Shown: positions 1-7,139 of the stretch, in pieces | Position numbering within the stretch: the stretch's first letter is position 1 | How the letters are laid out: each line of letters starts with the position of its first letter | NCBI RefSeq assembly: GCF_029338355.1 | Contig: NZ_CP119802.1 | Location: 248,001 to 312,000 of the forward strand | DNA length: 64,000 nt | DNA from: Halosegnis marinus | GTDB taxonomy: Archaea > Halobacteriota > Halobacteria > Halobacteriales > Haloarculaceae | Direction of reading: 5' to 3' | Made by a program: the position numbers and the translations under genes | Notes under the pieces: model-generated | The model's input: only the letters and a program-made list of their open reading frames with translations | The model's database searches: none | What the model was told of the DNA's origin: nothing

Positions 1-795
1 GTACCGCTTGAACCCCGCGACGAACGAGCCGTTCTCGGTGAGCGCGGCCTGTCGCATGTGGTTCGGCACGTCCGGTTCCTCCACGAGGAAGAGCGCCTCG
101 CCGCCATCGTAGTCCATGCTGGGGTCGACGAAGGTGCCGCGCCACGGGAGCGGACCGGTGGCGAAGCGGAAGTCGATGGCCGGCAGGTCCGTGCGGATGG
201 TGTCCACTACGTCCGCCTGCACGCGCCGCTCCGCGTCGTCGAGCAGGTCCGGGTGGTAGAACAGCGCGTGGACGGCGACCCCGCGGTCGATGGCGTCCTC
301 GATGGCCGGGCGGACGGCGTCGAGGTACTCGAAGCTCTTCGTGAGGACGTAGGCCTCGCGCTCGGCCTCGTGGTAGAGCCGCCGGGTCTCCGACTCCGAG
401 GGGTCCCCCACGTCCACGACGTAGAACAGCTCCTCGGCGGGCGTCACGCCGCCGGCGGCGCTCGCGAAGGCGGGTTCGAACCGCGAGAGGAAGGCGTCGC
501 GCTCCTCGTCGACGGCGCGCTCGAACGACTCGTACTCCTGGCGCTTGTTCTCCTTCGCGCGGGCGAGCACCGTCTCGGGGTCGTGGGGCTGGTACTCCTT
601 CGGGCGGCCGGGAATCACCTTCAGGTAGCCGTCGTCGGCCAGCGAGTCGAGCACGCCGTAGATGCGGGCCTTCGGGATGCCGGTCGCCTCCGCGAGGTTG
701 GGGGCCGTCGTCCGGCCGACGCGGAGCAGTTCGGCGAGCGCCGTCGCCTCGTACTCCGTCAGCCCCAGCGTCTCGAACAGCCCCACGTCGCTCAT
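1..795 (-). CDS. trmB: TrmB-family sugar-sensing transcriptional regulator (3' end outside window)
   Basis: The reading frame starts at ATG 795 and runs off the left edge without a stop. The N-terminus (MSDVGLFETLGLTEYEATAL) is a TrmB-type winged helix: after the helix-turn-helix (about residues 25-55) comes the wing ending in the GRPKEYQP motif at about residues 64-71. A coiled linker and a PLD-like sensor domain follow. In Halobacterium the family switches gluconeogenesis and glycolysis genes in response to sugar. A TATA-like CTTATG at 819-825 fits a leaderless transcript. The divergent spacer carries a TACT-N8-GAGTA site matching the published Halobacterium TrmB motif, which supports TrmB proper over a generic paralogue. 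The missing C-terminus prevents confirmation of the ligand domain. Confidence 0.85.
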   Translation of the reverse strand, partial: MSDVGLFETLGLTEYEATALAELLRVGRTTAPNLAEATGIPKARIYGVLDSLADDGYLKVIPGRPKEYQPHDPETVLARAKENKRQEYESFERAVDEERDAFLSRFEPAFASAAGGVTPAEELFYVVDVGDPSESETRRLYHEAEREAYVLTKSFEYLDAVRPAIEDAIDRGVAVHALFYHPDLLDDAERRVQADVVDTIRTDLPAIDFRFATGPLPWRGTFVDPSMDYDGGEALFLVEEPDVPNHMRQAALTENGSFVAGFKRY

Positions 796-843
796 ACCCC
801 CGCTGGCTCCCGGCGACGCATAAGTGGCCGGGGAACCGTCCCC

Positions 844-868
844 GGAAGGTATTTGTTCCTTCCAAATA
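844..868. promoter_or_regulatory. Overlapping inverted repeats in the trmB divergent promoter
   Basis: GGAAGG (844-849) and CCTTCC (858-863) form an inverted repeat with an 8-base spacer. TATTTG (850-855) and CAAATA (863-868) form a second one with a 7-base spacer. They cover the place where the TATA box of the rightward small gene should be (about 862-869). They may be a second operator or chance structure in an AT-richer promoter. Confidence 0.35.
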
Positions 869-870
869 GT

Positions 871-887
871 TACTCGTATACCGAGTA
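871..887. promoter_or_regulatory. TrmB operator (TACT-N8-GAGTA)
   Basis: TACTCG-TATAC-CGAGTA is a perfect inverted repeat and fits the TACT-N7/8-GAGTA motif reported for Halobacterium TrmB. It lies upstream of the trmB TATA box (819-825) but between the likely TATA box and the start codon (891) of the divergent small gene. By the known position rule for TrmB sites this predicts activation of trmB and repression of the small gene. Confidence 0.7.
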
Positions 888-890
888 ACC

Positions 891-1052
891 ATGTCCGACA
901 CGCCCTCCGAGACGACGCCCGACGCGCCCGCTCCCGACGAGCAAGCCGAGTCCGACGACGGGGAGGCCCTCGACGCCCACCTCGCCGACCTCGACGACGG
1001 CTGCGGCTGCGTCGAGGTGTGGAAACACACGAGCGAGTCGCGCGACGAGTAA
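891..1052 (+). CDS. Small acidic CGC-motif protein, function unknown
   Basis: A 53-residue acidic protein starting at ATG 891. The first half is Asp/Glu/Pro-rich and probably disordered. It ends with a compact conserved-looking piece, DGCGCVEVWKHTSE, whose two cysteines are one residue apart. I recall tiny haloarchaeal proteins with a similar ending, but no function is known to me. The start lies about 25 bases after an AT-rich TATA-like stretch and directly after the TrmB operator, so expression is probably tied to sugar status. Confidence 0.6.
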   Translation: MSDTPSETTPDAPAPDEQAESDDGEALDAHLADLDDGCGCVEVWKHTSESRDE

Positions 1053-1098
1053 CGGGCTGTCGGAACCTTTTCACCGGCGGGCGGCGCACCGTCCGACG

Positions 1099-2142
1099 AT
1101 GGACCGCGCCGACGTCTGCGTGCTGTTGCCGACGATGAACGAGGAGCGGACGGTCGGCGACGTGGTGCGGGACTTCCGCGACCACGGCTTCGAGCGCGTC
1201 CTCGTCGTCGACGGCGGCTCGACGGACGGGACGCGGGAGCTCGCGCGCGAGGCGGGCGCCCGCGTGGTCGAACAGCGCGGCACGGGGAAGGGACAGGCCG
1301 TCCGGCAGGCGGTCGCCGAGGAGATAGACGCCCCCGTCGTATTGATGGCCGACGCCGACGGCACCTACCGGGCCGCCGACGCCGGGCGAATGGTCGCGCC
1401 CATAGCCGAGGGGCGCGCGGACCACGTCATCGGCGACCGGTTCGCCGACATGGAGGACGGGGCGATGACCCGGCTCAACGGCGTCGGGAACCGCCTCACG
1501 AACGGCGCCTTCCGGCTCATCCACGGCCGGGACTTCGCGGACATCCTCTCGGGCTACCGGGCGTTCACCCGCGAGTCGTTCGACCGCTACTCGCTGTCGG
1601 CCGACGGCTTCGGCATCGAGACGGAGCTGGCCGTCGAAGCGGTGAAACACGGGACGCACGTCGAGGTCGTCCCCGTCACCTACGGGGCGCGTCCGGACGA
1701 GTCCGAGACGAACCTCCACCCCGTGAAGGACGGCGCGCGCATCTTCCTCACGCTGTACCGGCTGGCGAAGACGAACAACCCCCTGTTCTACTTCGGGAGC
1801 GTCGGCGTCGCCTCGTTGTTCGCGGGGCTCGCCGTCGCCGGCTACGTCGCCTACGAGTGGTTCGTGGTCGAGCCGCCCGTCTCGCACGAGGCGCTCGCCG
1901 TCGTCGCGGCCGCCGGCATCATCCTCGGGGTTCAGCTGGTGATGTTCGGCGTGCTCTCGGACATCGTGGTCGCGGTGAACCGCGAACAGACCCGCCGGCT
2001 GGAGGAGCTGGCCGAACAGCTCTCGGGGGCAGACGAGGCGGTCGCGCGCGGCGACTGGGAGACCGAGGCGAAAACGGCGGCCGTCGACCCGGACGACTCA
2101 GAACGGGAGCAGGCCGCGCAGCCGCGCGATGACGCTCAGTGA
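1099..2142 (+). CDS. aglJ: AglJ-type dolichyl-phosphate hexosyltransferase (GT2)
   Basis: A 347-residue family 2 glycosyltransferase. The N-terminal GT-A fold shows LLPTMNEE, VVDGGSTDGT (about 36-45) and the DADGTY metal/nucleotide motif (about 84-89). VIGDRFADM and DILSGYRAFTR are typical of AglJ, which adds the first hexose to dolichol phosphate in S-layer glycoprotein N-glycosylation in Haloferax. Two membrane helices follow at about 235-255 and 265-290, then an acidic cytoplasmic tail of some 60 residues. The tail overlaps the convergent gene by 45 bases. The rest of an agl cluster is not in the window. Other dolichol-phosphate hexosyltransferases are the main alternative. Confidence 0.8.
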   Translation: MDRADVCVLLPTMNEERTVGDVVRDFRDHGFERVLVVDGGSTDGTRELAREAGARVVEQRGTGKGQAVRQAVAEEIDAPVVLMADADGTYRAADAGRMVAPIAEGRADHVIGDRFADMEDGAMTRLNGVGNRLTNGAFRLIHGRDFADILSGYRAFTRESFDRYSLSADGFGIETELAVEAVKHGTHVEVVPVTYGARPDESETNLHPVKDGARIFLTLYRLAKTNNPLFYFGSVGVASLFAGLAVAGYVAYEWFVVEPPVSHEALAVVAAAGIILGVQLVMFGVLSDIVVAVNREQTRRLEELAEQLSGADEAVARGDWETEAKTAAVDPDDSEREQAAQPRDDAQ

Positions 2143-2421
2143 CGCGCGCTCGCGGCGCTCCTCGAAGACGGGGTGGAGCTCGTCGAGCAGCCGGCGTTCG
2201 GACTCGAAGCGGCGACTCCTCGTCTCCGCGACGGCCTCCGAGAGTCGGACCTCGCTGCCCGCCGCGTCGTACGGGACTGCGGGGTCGCCGGTCCGCTCGA
2301 CGAGTTCCTCCGCGGTGACGGGGAACTCGACGCCGTCGAGGTGCGGGTCGAGCGCGGCGATGCCGAACGCGAGCGTGTCGGGGTCGTCCGTGCTGTCGCC
2401 CGTCGGTGGTCGGACACCCAT
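2098..2421 (-). CDS. Conserved haloarchaeal protein (DUF5789-like)
   Basis: A 107-residue soluble protein starting at ATG 2421. It opens MGVRPPTGDSTDDPDTLAFG and continues with an ALDPHLDGVEFPVTAEELVE segment, a pattern I associate with the haloarchaeal DUF5789 group (recalled, not searched). The C-terminal half (DELHPVFEERRERAS) is helical and charged. No catalytic motif is visible. The coding sequence reads through the last 45 bases of aglJ on the other strand. Longer in-frame starts upstream exist, but they would invade the divergent ribbon-helix-helix gene. Confidence 0.55.
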   Translation of the reverse strand: MGVRPPTGDSTDDPDTLAFGIAALDPHLDGVEFPVTAEELVERTGDPAVPYDAAGSEVRLSEAVAETRSRRFESERRLLDELHPVFEERRERASLSVIARLRGLLPF

Positions 2422-2508
2422 TACCGGCGGTTCGCGCTCCGGTGCCGAAAACGCGTCGGAGCCGTCCCGACCGACAGCCACAACCGCCCGGCCGCCCCAG
2501 GGGCGGCT

Positions 2509-2718
2509 ATGACGGAGTACACCACCGTCTCCATCCCGAAGGACCTCGCGGAGCGCGTCGAGGGGACCATCGAGGGAACCAGTTTCTCGTCGACGTCGGA
2601 CCTCGTGCGCTTCCTGCTCCGGAGCATCGTCATCCAGCACCAGAAGCGCGGCGAGCTCACGGAGGCGGAGTTCCAGGAGATAGCCGACCAGCTGGAGGAC
2701 CTCGGCTACCTGCGCTAG
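2509..2718 (+). CDS. Ribbon-helix-helix (CopG/Arc) DNA-binding protein
   Basis: A 69-residue protein, MTEYTTVSIPKDLAERVE..., with the classic RHH layout: a short beta strand (TTVSIPKDL), helix A to about residue 20, the turn TSFSSTSDLVRF, and helix B. The C-terminal helix (EAEFQEIADQLEDLGYLR) may help dimerisation. Such proteins act as dimeric repressors or toxin-antitoxin antitoxins, but no toxin gene lies beside it. Its stop codon shares CTAG with the convergent gene. Confidence 0.75.
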   Translation: MTEYTTVSIPKDLAERVEGTIEGTSFSSTSDLVRFLLRSIVIQHQKRGELTEAEFQEIADQLEDLGYLR

Positions 2719-3125
2719 CCCTCGAAGGCGACTTCCGGGGGCGCGGCGTCGAGGAGCGTCAGCTCCAGCCGGCGGCCGCTGCGGTCGAACGCGCGTACCG
2801 AGTCGCGCTCGTACGGCGGCACGGCGACGAACACCACCTCGTGGAGGTCGTCCTCGCGGGTGAGTTCGGCGGGCCCGGCCGGGTGGGAGACGAACCGCCC
2901 CTGCGAGCCCGGGGTTCCGAGGTCCATCCCGAACACCGCCCGCACGGAGCCGCCGGTGTCGGGGAGGTAGAAGTCCGTGTACACCTGTCGGTCCGGGTCG
3001 AGGTCGACCGCGCCGTCGAGTTCCCCCGCCGGGCGCGTCGTCAGCGCGACCGTCACCGACGACGGGTCGCGGTCGCCGGCGATGTCGAGCAGGGCGTCCA
3101 CCAGTCCGGCCGTCGCGTACACCAC
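2715..3125 (-). CDS. JAMM/MPN-like protein with degenerate metal motif
   Basis: A 136-residue protein starting at GTG 3125. I do not know a named family for it, but its layout matches the JAB1/MPN fold: N-terminal helix (GLVDALLDIA), strand (SVTVALTT), then VFGMDLGTPGSQGRFVSHP followed by T-RE-D and a strand ending in VRAFD. In active JAMM peptidases the motif is HxHP-x(6-8)-S-xx-D with an upstream Glu. Here the first His is Val, the Ser is Thr, and the Glu position appears to be Ser. It is probably an inactive MPN-minus protein with a binding or scaffold role. The function is unknown. Confidence 0.5.
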   Translation of the reverse strand: MVYATAGLVDALLDIAGDRDPSSVTVALTTRPAGELDGAVDLDPDRQVYTDFYLPDTGGSVRAVFGMDLGTPGSQGRFVSHPAGPAELTREDDLHEVVFVAVPPYERDSVRAFDRSGRRLELTLLDAAPPEVAFEG

Positions 3126-3258
3126 GTCCGGTATTACGCGTCGGCCCGGATAATCCCGTCGTCGCGCGACTAAACAGCCCTTTATTGATGTGTCCCGGGT
3201 GACTGTAGTTCGATACTCCCCGCCGAACGGCTTTATTTACACCACATTTGTGACAAAA

Positions 3259-3267
3259 ACTTTATAA
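3259..3267 (+). promoter_or_regulatory. TATA box for the small membrane peptide gene
   Basis: CTTTATAAC lies about 30 bases before ATG 3294 in an AT-rich stretch (3181-3300). This is the spacing expected for a leaderless haloarchaeal transcript. Confidence 0.6.
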
Positions 3268-3293
3268 CAACGCGGGCCATCCGGTAGGGTGTA

Positions 3294-3431
3294 ATGTCCG
3301 ATGCAAGCTCGGTTTCGGAGTTCGTTGCCCAGCACCCGAAGATGGCCGGCGCCCTGTTCACGATGATGCTGCTGCTCACGCAGGCGGGCGGCGTCATGGC
3401 GGGGAACAGCAACCCGATCGTCGGGCCGTGA
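3294..3431 (+). CDS. 45-residue single-helix membrane peptide facing a CHAT protease gene
   Basis: The reading frame is MSDASSVSEFVAQHPKMAGA followed by a hydrophobic run (about residues 18-36, Met/Leu-rich) and the short tail NSNPIVGP. It could be one membrane-spanning helix, a holin-like peptide, or an uncleaved signal sequence. It has its own TATA box and a leaderless start. I recall very similar tiny haloarchaeal proteins (DUF7503-type, uncertain). The gene ends 12 bases from the stop of the convergent CHAT protein gene and nothing else lies between, which suggests a functional pair. Confidence 0.65.
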   Translation: MSDASSVSEFVAQHPKMAGALFTMMLLLTQAGGVMAGNSNPIVGP

Positions 3432-3443
3432 AATCGAACGCGG

Positions 3444-5528
3444 TCAGAAACTGAACTCGTCGCTCCACGCGAAGTCGTGGCCTATCTGGAGAGGGATGAC
3501 TTCGAGCGAAAGGAAATCGCGGAGTGACTGCTTATCGACGGTGAAATCCGCAACAGGGCTACCGATGAGGTAGTGTTCGTCGTTTCCTTCGAAGTTCGGT
3601 CTGGTCATCGTGCCGACGCCTAAACGTCCGGCGTAGTACGAGCGATAGAACACGTCGTACGTGTCCTCGTCTGTCTGGTTCACCTCGAGCAGGTTCGGAA
3701 TCAGACTCTCGGCGTGCGCGATATCCATGTTCCCGTCGCCGATGACGATGTACTGATTGCCGACGATGGAGCGTTCGGCCGCGATGTTCAGTCCAGCGCG
3801 CAGCGGGAACCCCCGGTTCAGGAGCCGCGACATCGCCTTCCCGACCCGGATCGCGCCGCTGTTGATGACCTCGTCGAGGGTGACGATGCCGCCGACGGCG
3901 CCCTTCTCGATGAGCGCCATCCCCTGCTCGTACGAGGTGCAGGCGTTGAGGAAGAAGGTGTCCATGGCGACGGCGTCGAGCTCGCGCACGTCGAGCATCC
4001 CGTCGGAACAGCGGAACCCCTCGCGCTCGATGTGGCCGATGTAGTGGAAGTAGTCGACCTCGGACTCGAGGACGATGGCGAGCCGGTCGGTCGTGAGGTC
4101 CTCGTAGAACGTCACCTCGAAGGGGAGTTCCTCGCGCGACCCGTAGACGCCGCGGGCGGTCTCGTGTTCGTCGAGCATCTCGTCGTCGTTGCAGACGACG
4201 ACGATCTCCACGTCCCCTTCCTTCTCGCCGCGGTCGAGGCGGTTGCGGAACGCCTGCGGGAGCGCCTTCGAGGCGCCGACCGGCGCGCCGGGGCCGACCC
4301 ACGCCTGTTCGATGGAGTCGGCGCTCTCGGGTTCGATGACCGGGGGCGACCACGTCTCCTCGTCGCGGGCGCGCCCGGCCCGCGAGCGCGTCGCGACCCC
4401 GCCGGCGGCCCGGGTACGCGTGAACTCCTCGATGGCGGCCAGCTGGCTCCGGTTCCGCGTCGGCTCGCGGTCGGCCGGCGTGCGCACGACGGCGAGGTCG
4501 TCCACGAGGAACGGGAGCGTCTCGACGCTGTCCGCGTCGGGCGTGACGTGGGCGGTGAGCTTCCACTGCGGGACGTACGCCGAGACCGCGTCGAACGGCA
4601 CGTCGAGGTAGCGCGCCAGCCGGTCGGTCGGGTCGGCGTCGTACAGGGCGGCGAAGTCGAGGTCGAGCCCGTCCTCCACGGCGGCGCGCTCGTGGAGCGG
4701 CACGTCGTAGATGCCCTCAGTGCGCGTCAGACAGTCGAGGAGGAACGTCTGCTTGAGCACGCGCTCGACCTCCCGCTCGAAGCCGTAGCGGCTGTCGAGC
4801 ACGTGTTCGAAGCCGTCGTCGCCGACCAGCCGCGGGACCGGCCCGGGTCGCACGTCGGCGCCGAGGTAGTAGGCCAGCGGTGCGACGACGAACACCGGGC
4901 CGAGTTCCGGGGGCACCTCCACGTGGAGCCCCGAGTCGGGCGTCGTCAGCATCTCGGGGACGTGGAGTTCCTCGCCGACGGCGAGTTCGGGCGGGTGGCC
5001 CCGTAGGGTGGGGAACGACCGCTCGGGCGAGAGCGTCTTCAGCGCCGAGGGGAGCGCGGAGACGGCCCGCATCAGGTCGTGCGGGTCGTCGGTCGTCGTC
5101 ACCGTCGTCGCCGGCCGCTCGTGGTACGAGCGCGCGCCGACGAGCATCTCCGTGGGGTCGTCGGCCGTTATCGTCATCGTGACCGCATCGAGCGCGACGG
5201 TCATCGGTCCCGAGAGCGCCACGTAGAGCTTGACGGGGCCGGACACCTCGAAGACGTACTCGCCGGCCGGGAAGCGCCGCTCGGAGAAGTGTTCGAAGTC
5301 GGCGAGGACGTCGCCGTCGCCGTCGCGCAACAGCGCGCCCGGCACCTCCTCGACCCTGAGCCGGCCCGCGGTGACCGTCACCGCGCCGTCGAGCGGATAC
5401 GCGAACTCGCGGGTCGCCGGCTCGGGGGAGACCGCCGTGTCCGTCCGGAGCCGGCACTGCCGCTGTTCGATCCGGTCCTCGATGACGAGACCGGTGTCGT
5501 CCTCGGCCGCACGGATTGATACCGTCAT
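3444..5528 (-). CDS. CHAT-domain (caspase-like) protein
   Basis: A 694-residue soluble protein with no signal peptide or membrane helix. Residues 1 to about 330 are beta-rich and unrecognised; about 330-400 is a charged linker. The C-terminal region is a CHAT caspase-like fold: VDYFHYIGH places the catalytic His at about 499, and FLNACTSYEQG places the catalytic Cys at about 530. CHAT enzymes cut proteins, and in bacteria they act in immune or death pathways (TPR-CHAT of type III-E CRISPR, gasdermin-linked CHAT). This one has no TPR repeats. It lies 71 bases downstream of the MBL-like gene on the same strand and converges on a 45-residue membrane peptide. The last roughly 300 bases are visibly lower in G+C than the middle. 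Confidence 0.8.
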   Translation of the reverse strand: MTVSIRAAEDDTGLVIEDRIEQRQCRLRTDTAVSPEPATREFAYPLDGAVTVTAGRLRVEEVPGALLRDGDGDVLADFEHFSERRFPAGEYVFEVSGPVKLYVALSGPMTVALDAVTMTITADDPTEMLVGARSYHERPATTVTTTDDPHDLMRAVSALPSALKTLSPERSFPTLRGHPPELAVGEELHVPEMLTTPDSGLHVEVPPELGPVFVVAPLAYYLGADVRPGPVPRLVGDDGFEHVLDSRYGFEREVERVLKQTFLLDCLTRTEGIYDVPLHERAAVEDGLDLDFAALYDADPTDRLARYLDVPFDAVSAYVPQWKLTAHVTPDADSVETLPFLVDDLAVVRTPADREPTRNRSQLAAIEEFTRTRAAGGVATRSRAGRARDEETWSPPVIEPESADSIEQAWVGPGAPVGASKALPQAFRNRLDRGEKEGDVEIVVVCNDDEMLDEHETARGVYGSREELPFEVTFYEDLTTDRLAIVLESEVDYFHYIGHIEREGFRCSDGMLDVRELDAVAMDTFFLNACTSYEQGMALIEKGAVGGIVTLDEVINSGAIRVGKAMSRLLNRGFPLRAGLNIAAERSIVGNQYIVIGDGNMDIAHAESLIPNLLEVNQTDEDTYDVFYRSYYAGRLGVGTMTRPNFEGNDEHYLIGSPVADFTVDKQSLRDFLSLEVIPLQIGHDFAWSDEFSF

Positions 5529-5599
5529 GCGCTCGTCGCTCCCGTCCCGCGATTTCGTACCCCGGCTTGTCGAGGTGCGCGCAAAAACCTACCGGGGCG

Positions 5600-6268
5600 T
5601 CAGGAGACGAGCCCCTTCAGCGCGTTGAGATAGGCGGTCGGCGCGCGCTTTCGCGAGGTGGCGACGGCCTCCCGTATCGCGTCGCTCGCGTCGTCGAGGA
5701 CGCCCGCGCCGTGGCCGACGAGCACGCGCTCGGCGTCGAACTCCCGGAGCCGCTTCGGGGGGAACAGCCGCAGCATCGGGTGGACCCCGAGCCGCTCGTC
5801 GCCCGCGAGGAAGAACGGCGCCGTGCCGACCGCCTCGGGGACGAGCAGGGTTCCGGCCTCGGAATCGAACAGCGCCGCCTCCTGCCAGAAGCCGTTGTCC
5901 ATCAGCCGCTCGACGGAGTAGGCCGTGTCCGCGAGCGCGTCGCCGAGCGGTTCGGTCTCCGTGTCGGCGTCGATGTCCGTCATCCACGCGGGCGCGTACA
6001 CGTCCACGTCGTGGCGCTCGGCGAACGTCACGGCGTCGCGGCCGTGGCGGTCGAGGAGGAGGACGACGCCCGCCACCTCGCCGAGGTCGCCGTATATCCC
6101 CTCGACGCCGTCGGCGTCCACGGGGTCCACGAGCCACACGCCCTCGTCGGTCGCGAGCGCGTGGGAGGCCCGCTGCATCCCCTCGTCTGGGTAGGCCAGC
6201 CAGCCGACGCCCCCGTCGAAGCGGTCTATCTCGCGCGGTTCGCCGGACCCCGAGCCCTTGATCGGCAT
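5600..6268 (-). CDS. Metallo-beta-lactamase-fold-like protein lacking the metal motif
   Basis: A 222-residue protein. Strand order and the pieces GVWLVDPVDADG, VVLLLDRHGRDAVTFAERHD and VLVGHGAGV resemble an MBL-fold hydrolase. The HxHxDH zinc motif is replaced by a DRHGRDA-type sequence, so only one His and one Asp remain and normal di-metal chemistry is unlikely. The final GHG element, typical of the fold, is kept. It may be a catalytically altered or non-enzymatic haloarchaeal paralogue. It is followed by a TTTTT run (about 5584-5588, bottom strand) that could end transcription before the CHAT gene. Confidence 0.55.
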   Translation of the reverse strand: MPIKGSGSGEPREIDRFDGGVGWLAYPDEGMQRASHALATDEGVWLVDPVDADGVEGIYGDLGEVAGVVLLLDRHGRDAVTFAERHDVDVYAPAWMTDIDADTETEPLGDALADTAYSVERLMDNGFWQEAALFDSEAGTLLVPEAVGTAPFFLAGDERLGVHPMLRLFPPKRLREFDAERVLVGHGAGVLDDASDAIREAVATSRKRAPTAYLNALKGLVS

Positions 6269-6354
6269 GTCTCCATGCAGGGGCGCGCGGCGCTTAAACG
6301 GTGGCTCGCCGGCAGGCCGGCAGGGCTTAACACGCTCGCGGGGAACGACGCCGT

Positions 6355-6855
6355 ATGGACGAGCACGCGACCGAGTACGCCCACGTCGTCGTGGACGAGT
6401 TGCCCGACGCGCCGAACCCCACCCGCCACAAGAAGGAGGTGGACGAGGCGGTCGGGGCGACCGAGTTCGGCTTCAACGTCGTCACAGCCGACCCCGGCGA
6501 GAAGGTACCGTGGGGGTATCACAGTCACCCCGACCACGAGGAGCTGTTCTACGTGCTCGACGGGAGCCTGCTCGTGGAGACGCCCGAACGGGAGTACGAG
6601 GTCGCGGCGGGAGAGGCGTTCTTCGTCCCGCGGGGCAAGCCGCAGCGTGCCGTCGCGGGCGGGGACGGGTGCCGGCTGGTGGCGACGGGCGCGCCGAAGG
6701 CGACGGACGGGGCGGTCATCGAGGAGGAGTGTCCCGAGTGCGGGGAGACGACCGGGCGCGACTACCGCGCCGAGGAGGTGGACGAGACGACGGTGTACGT
6801 CCTCTCCTGTGCGGCCTGTGGCGCCGAGACGGACCGGCTCACGCCCGGCCCCTAA
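6355..6855 (+). CDS. Cupin protein with C-terminal zinc ribbon
   Basis: A 166-residue protein. A single cupin domain (about 38-115) carries motif 1 (GYHSHPDHEELFYVLDG, with two His and one Glu for the metal) and a downstream FVPRGKPQR segment. Residues about 122-160 add CPEC...CAAC, a four-Cys zinc ribbon. This fusion is uncommon for small cupins, which usually end after the barrel. The ligand is unknown; a sugar, a small organic acid or a sensory role are possible. The stop overlaps the convergent gene by four bases. Confidence 0.7.
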   Translation: MDEHATEYAHVVVDELPDAPNPTRHKKEVDEAVGATEFGFNVVTADPGEKVPWGYHSHPDHEELFYVLDGSLLVETPEREYEVAAGEAFFVPRGKPQRAVAGGDGCRLVATGAPKATDGAVIEEECPECGETTGRDYRAEEVDETTVYVLSCAACGAETDRLTPGP

Positions 6856-7139
6856 CCCAGGAGGCCGGTGTCTATCTCGACGCCGGGCGGCGAGACGACG
6901 AGGAAGCCGCGGAAGTGCATCAGCTCGCCGCCGAGTTCCTTCACGCGGGGGGCGAACCCCTCCGCGAGTTCGGGGAGCTCCCCCTCGATGTCGAGCACGA
7001 GGGTGTTGCCCGCCTCGACGGCCGCGACCCACTCCCCCGGCGGGGTGGAGCCGTCGAGCACGCCGAGCACGATACGGTCGCCGTCGGGGAGGTCTATCTC
7101 CCCTTCCGCGGTCTGGAGGTCGAGGTCGAAGTCGCTCAT
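6852..7139 (-). CDS. Conserved haloarchaeal protein (DUF5779-type)
   Basis: A 95-residue protein starting at ATG 7139, MSDFDLDLQTAEGEIDLPDG. The sequence ends FRGFLVVSPPGVEIDTGLLG, a block I recall from the haloarchaeal DUF5779 family. It has no membrane segment or known catalytic motif. An upstream in-frame start would add 34 Arg-rich residues out of keeping with this acidic protein, so the internal ATG is preferred. Confidence 0.6.
   Translation of the reverse strand: MSDFDLDLQTAEGEIDLPDGDRIVLGVLDGSTPPGEWVAAVEAGNTLVLDIEGELPELAEGFAPRVKELGGELMHFRGFLVVSPPGVEIDTGLLG

Noticed and set aside
2421-2640. A longer N-terminus for the DUF5789-like gene
   Set aside because: The extra part is the antisense of the ribbon-helix-helix gene and lacks the conserved look of the rest.
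2509-3125. Toxin-antitoxin pair made by the RHH protein and its convergent neighbour
   Set aside because: They are convergent rather than co-transcribed, and the neighbour looks JAMM-like, not like a known toxin.
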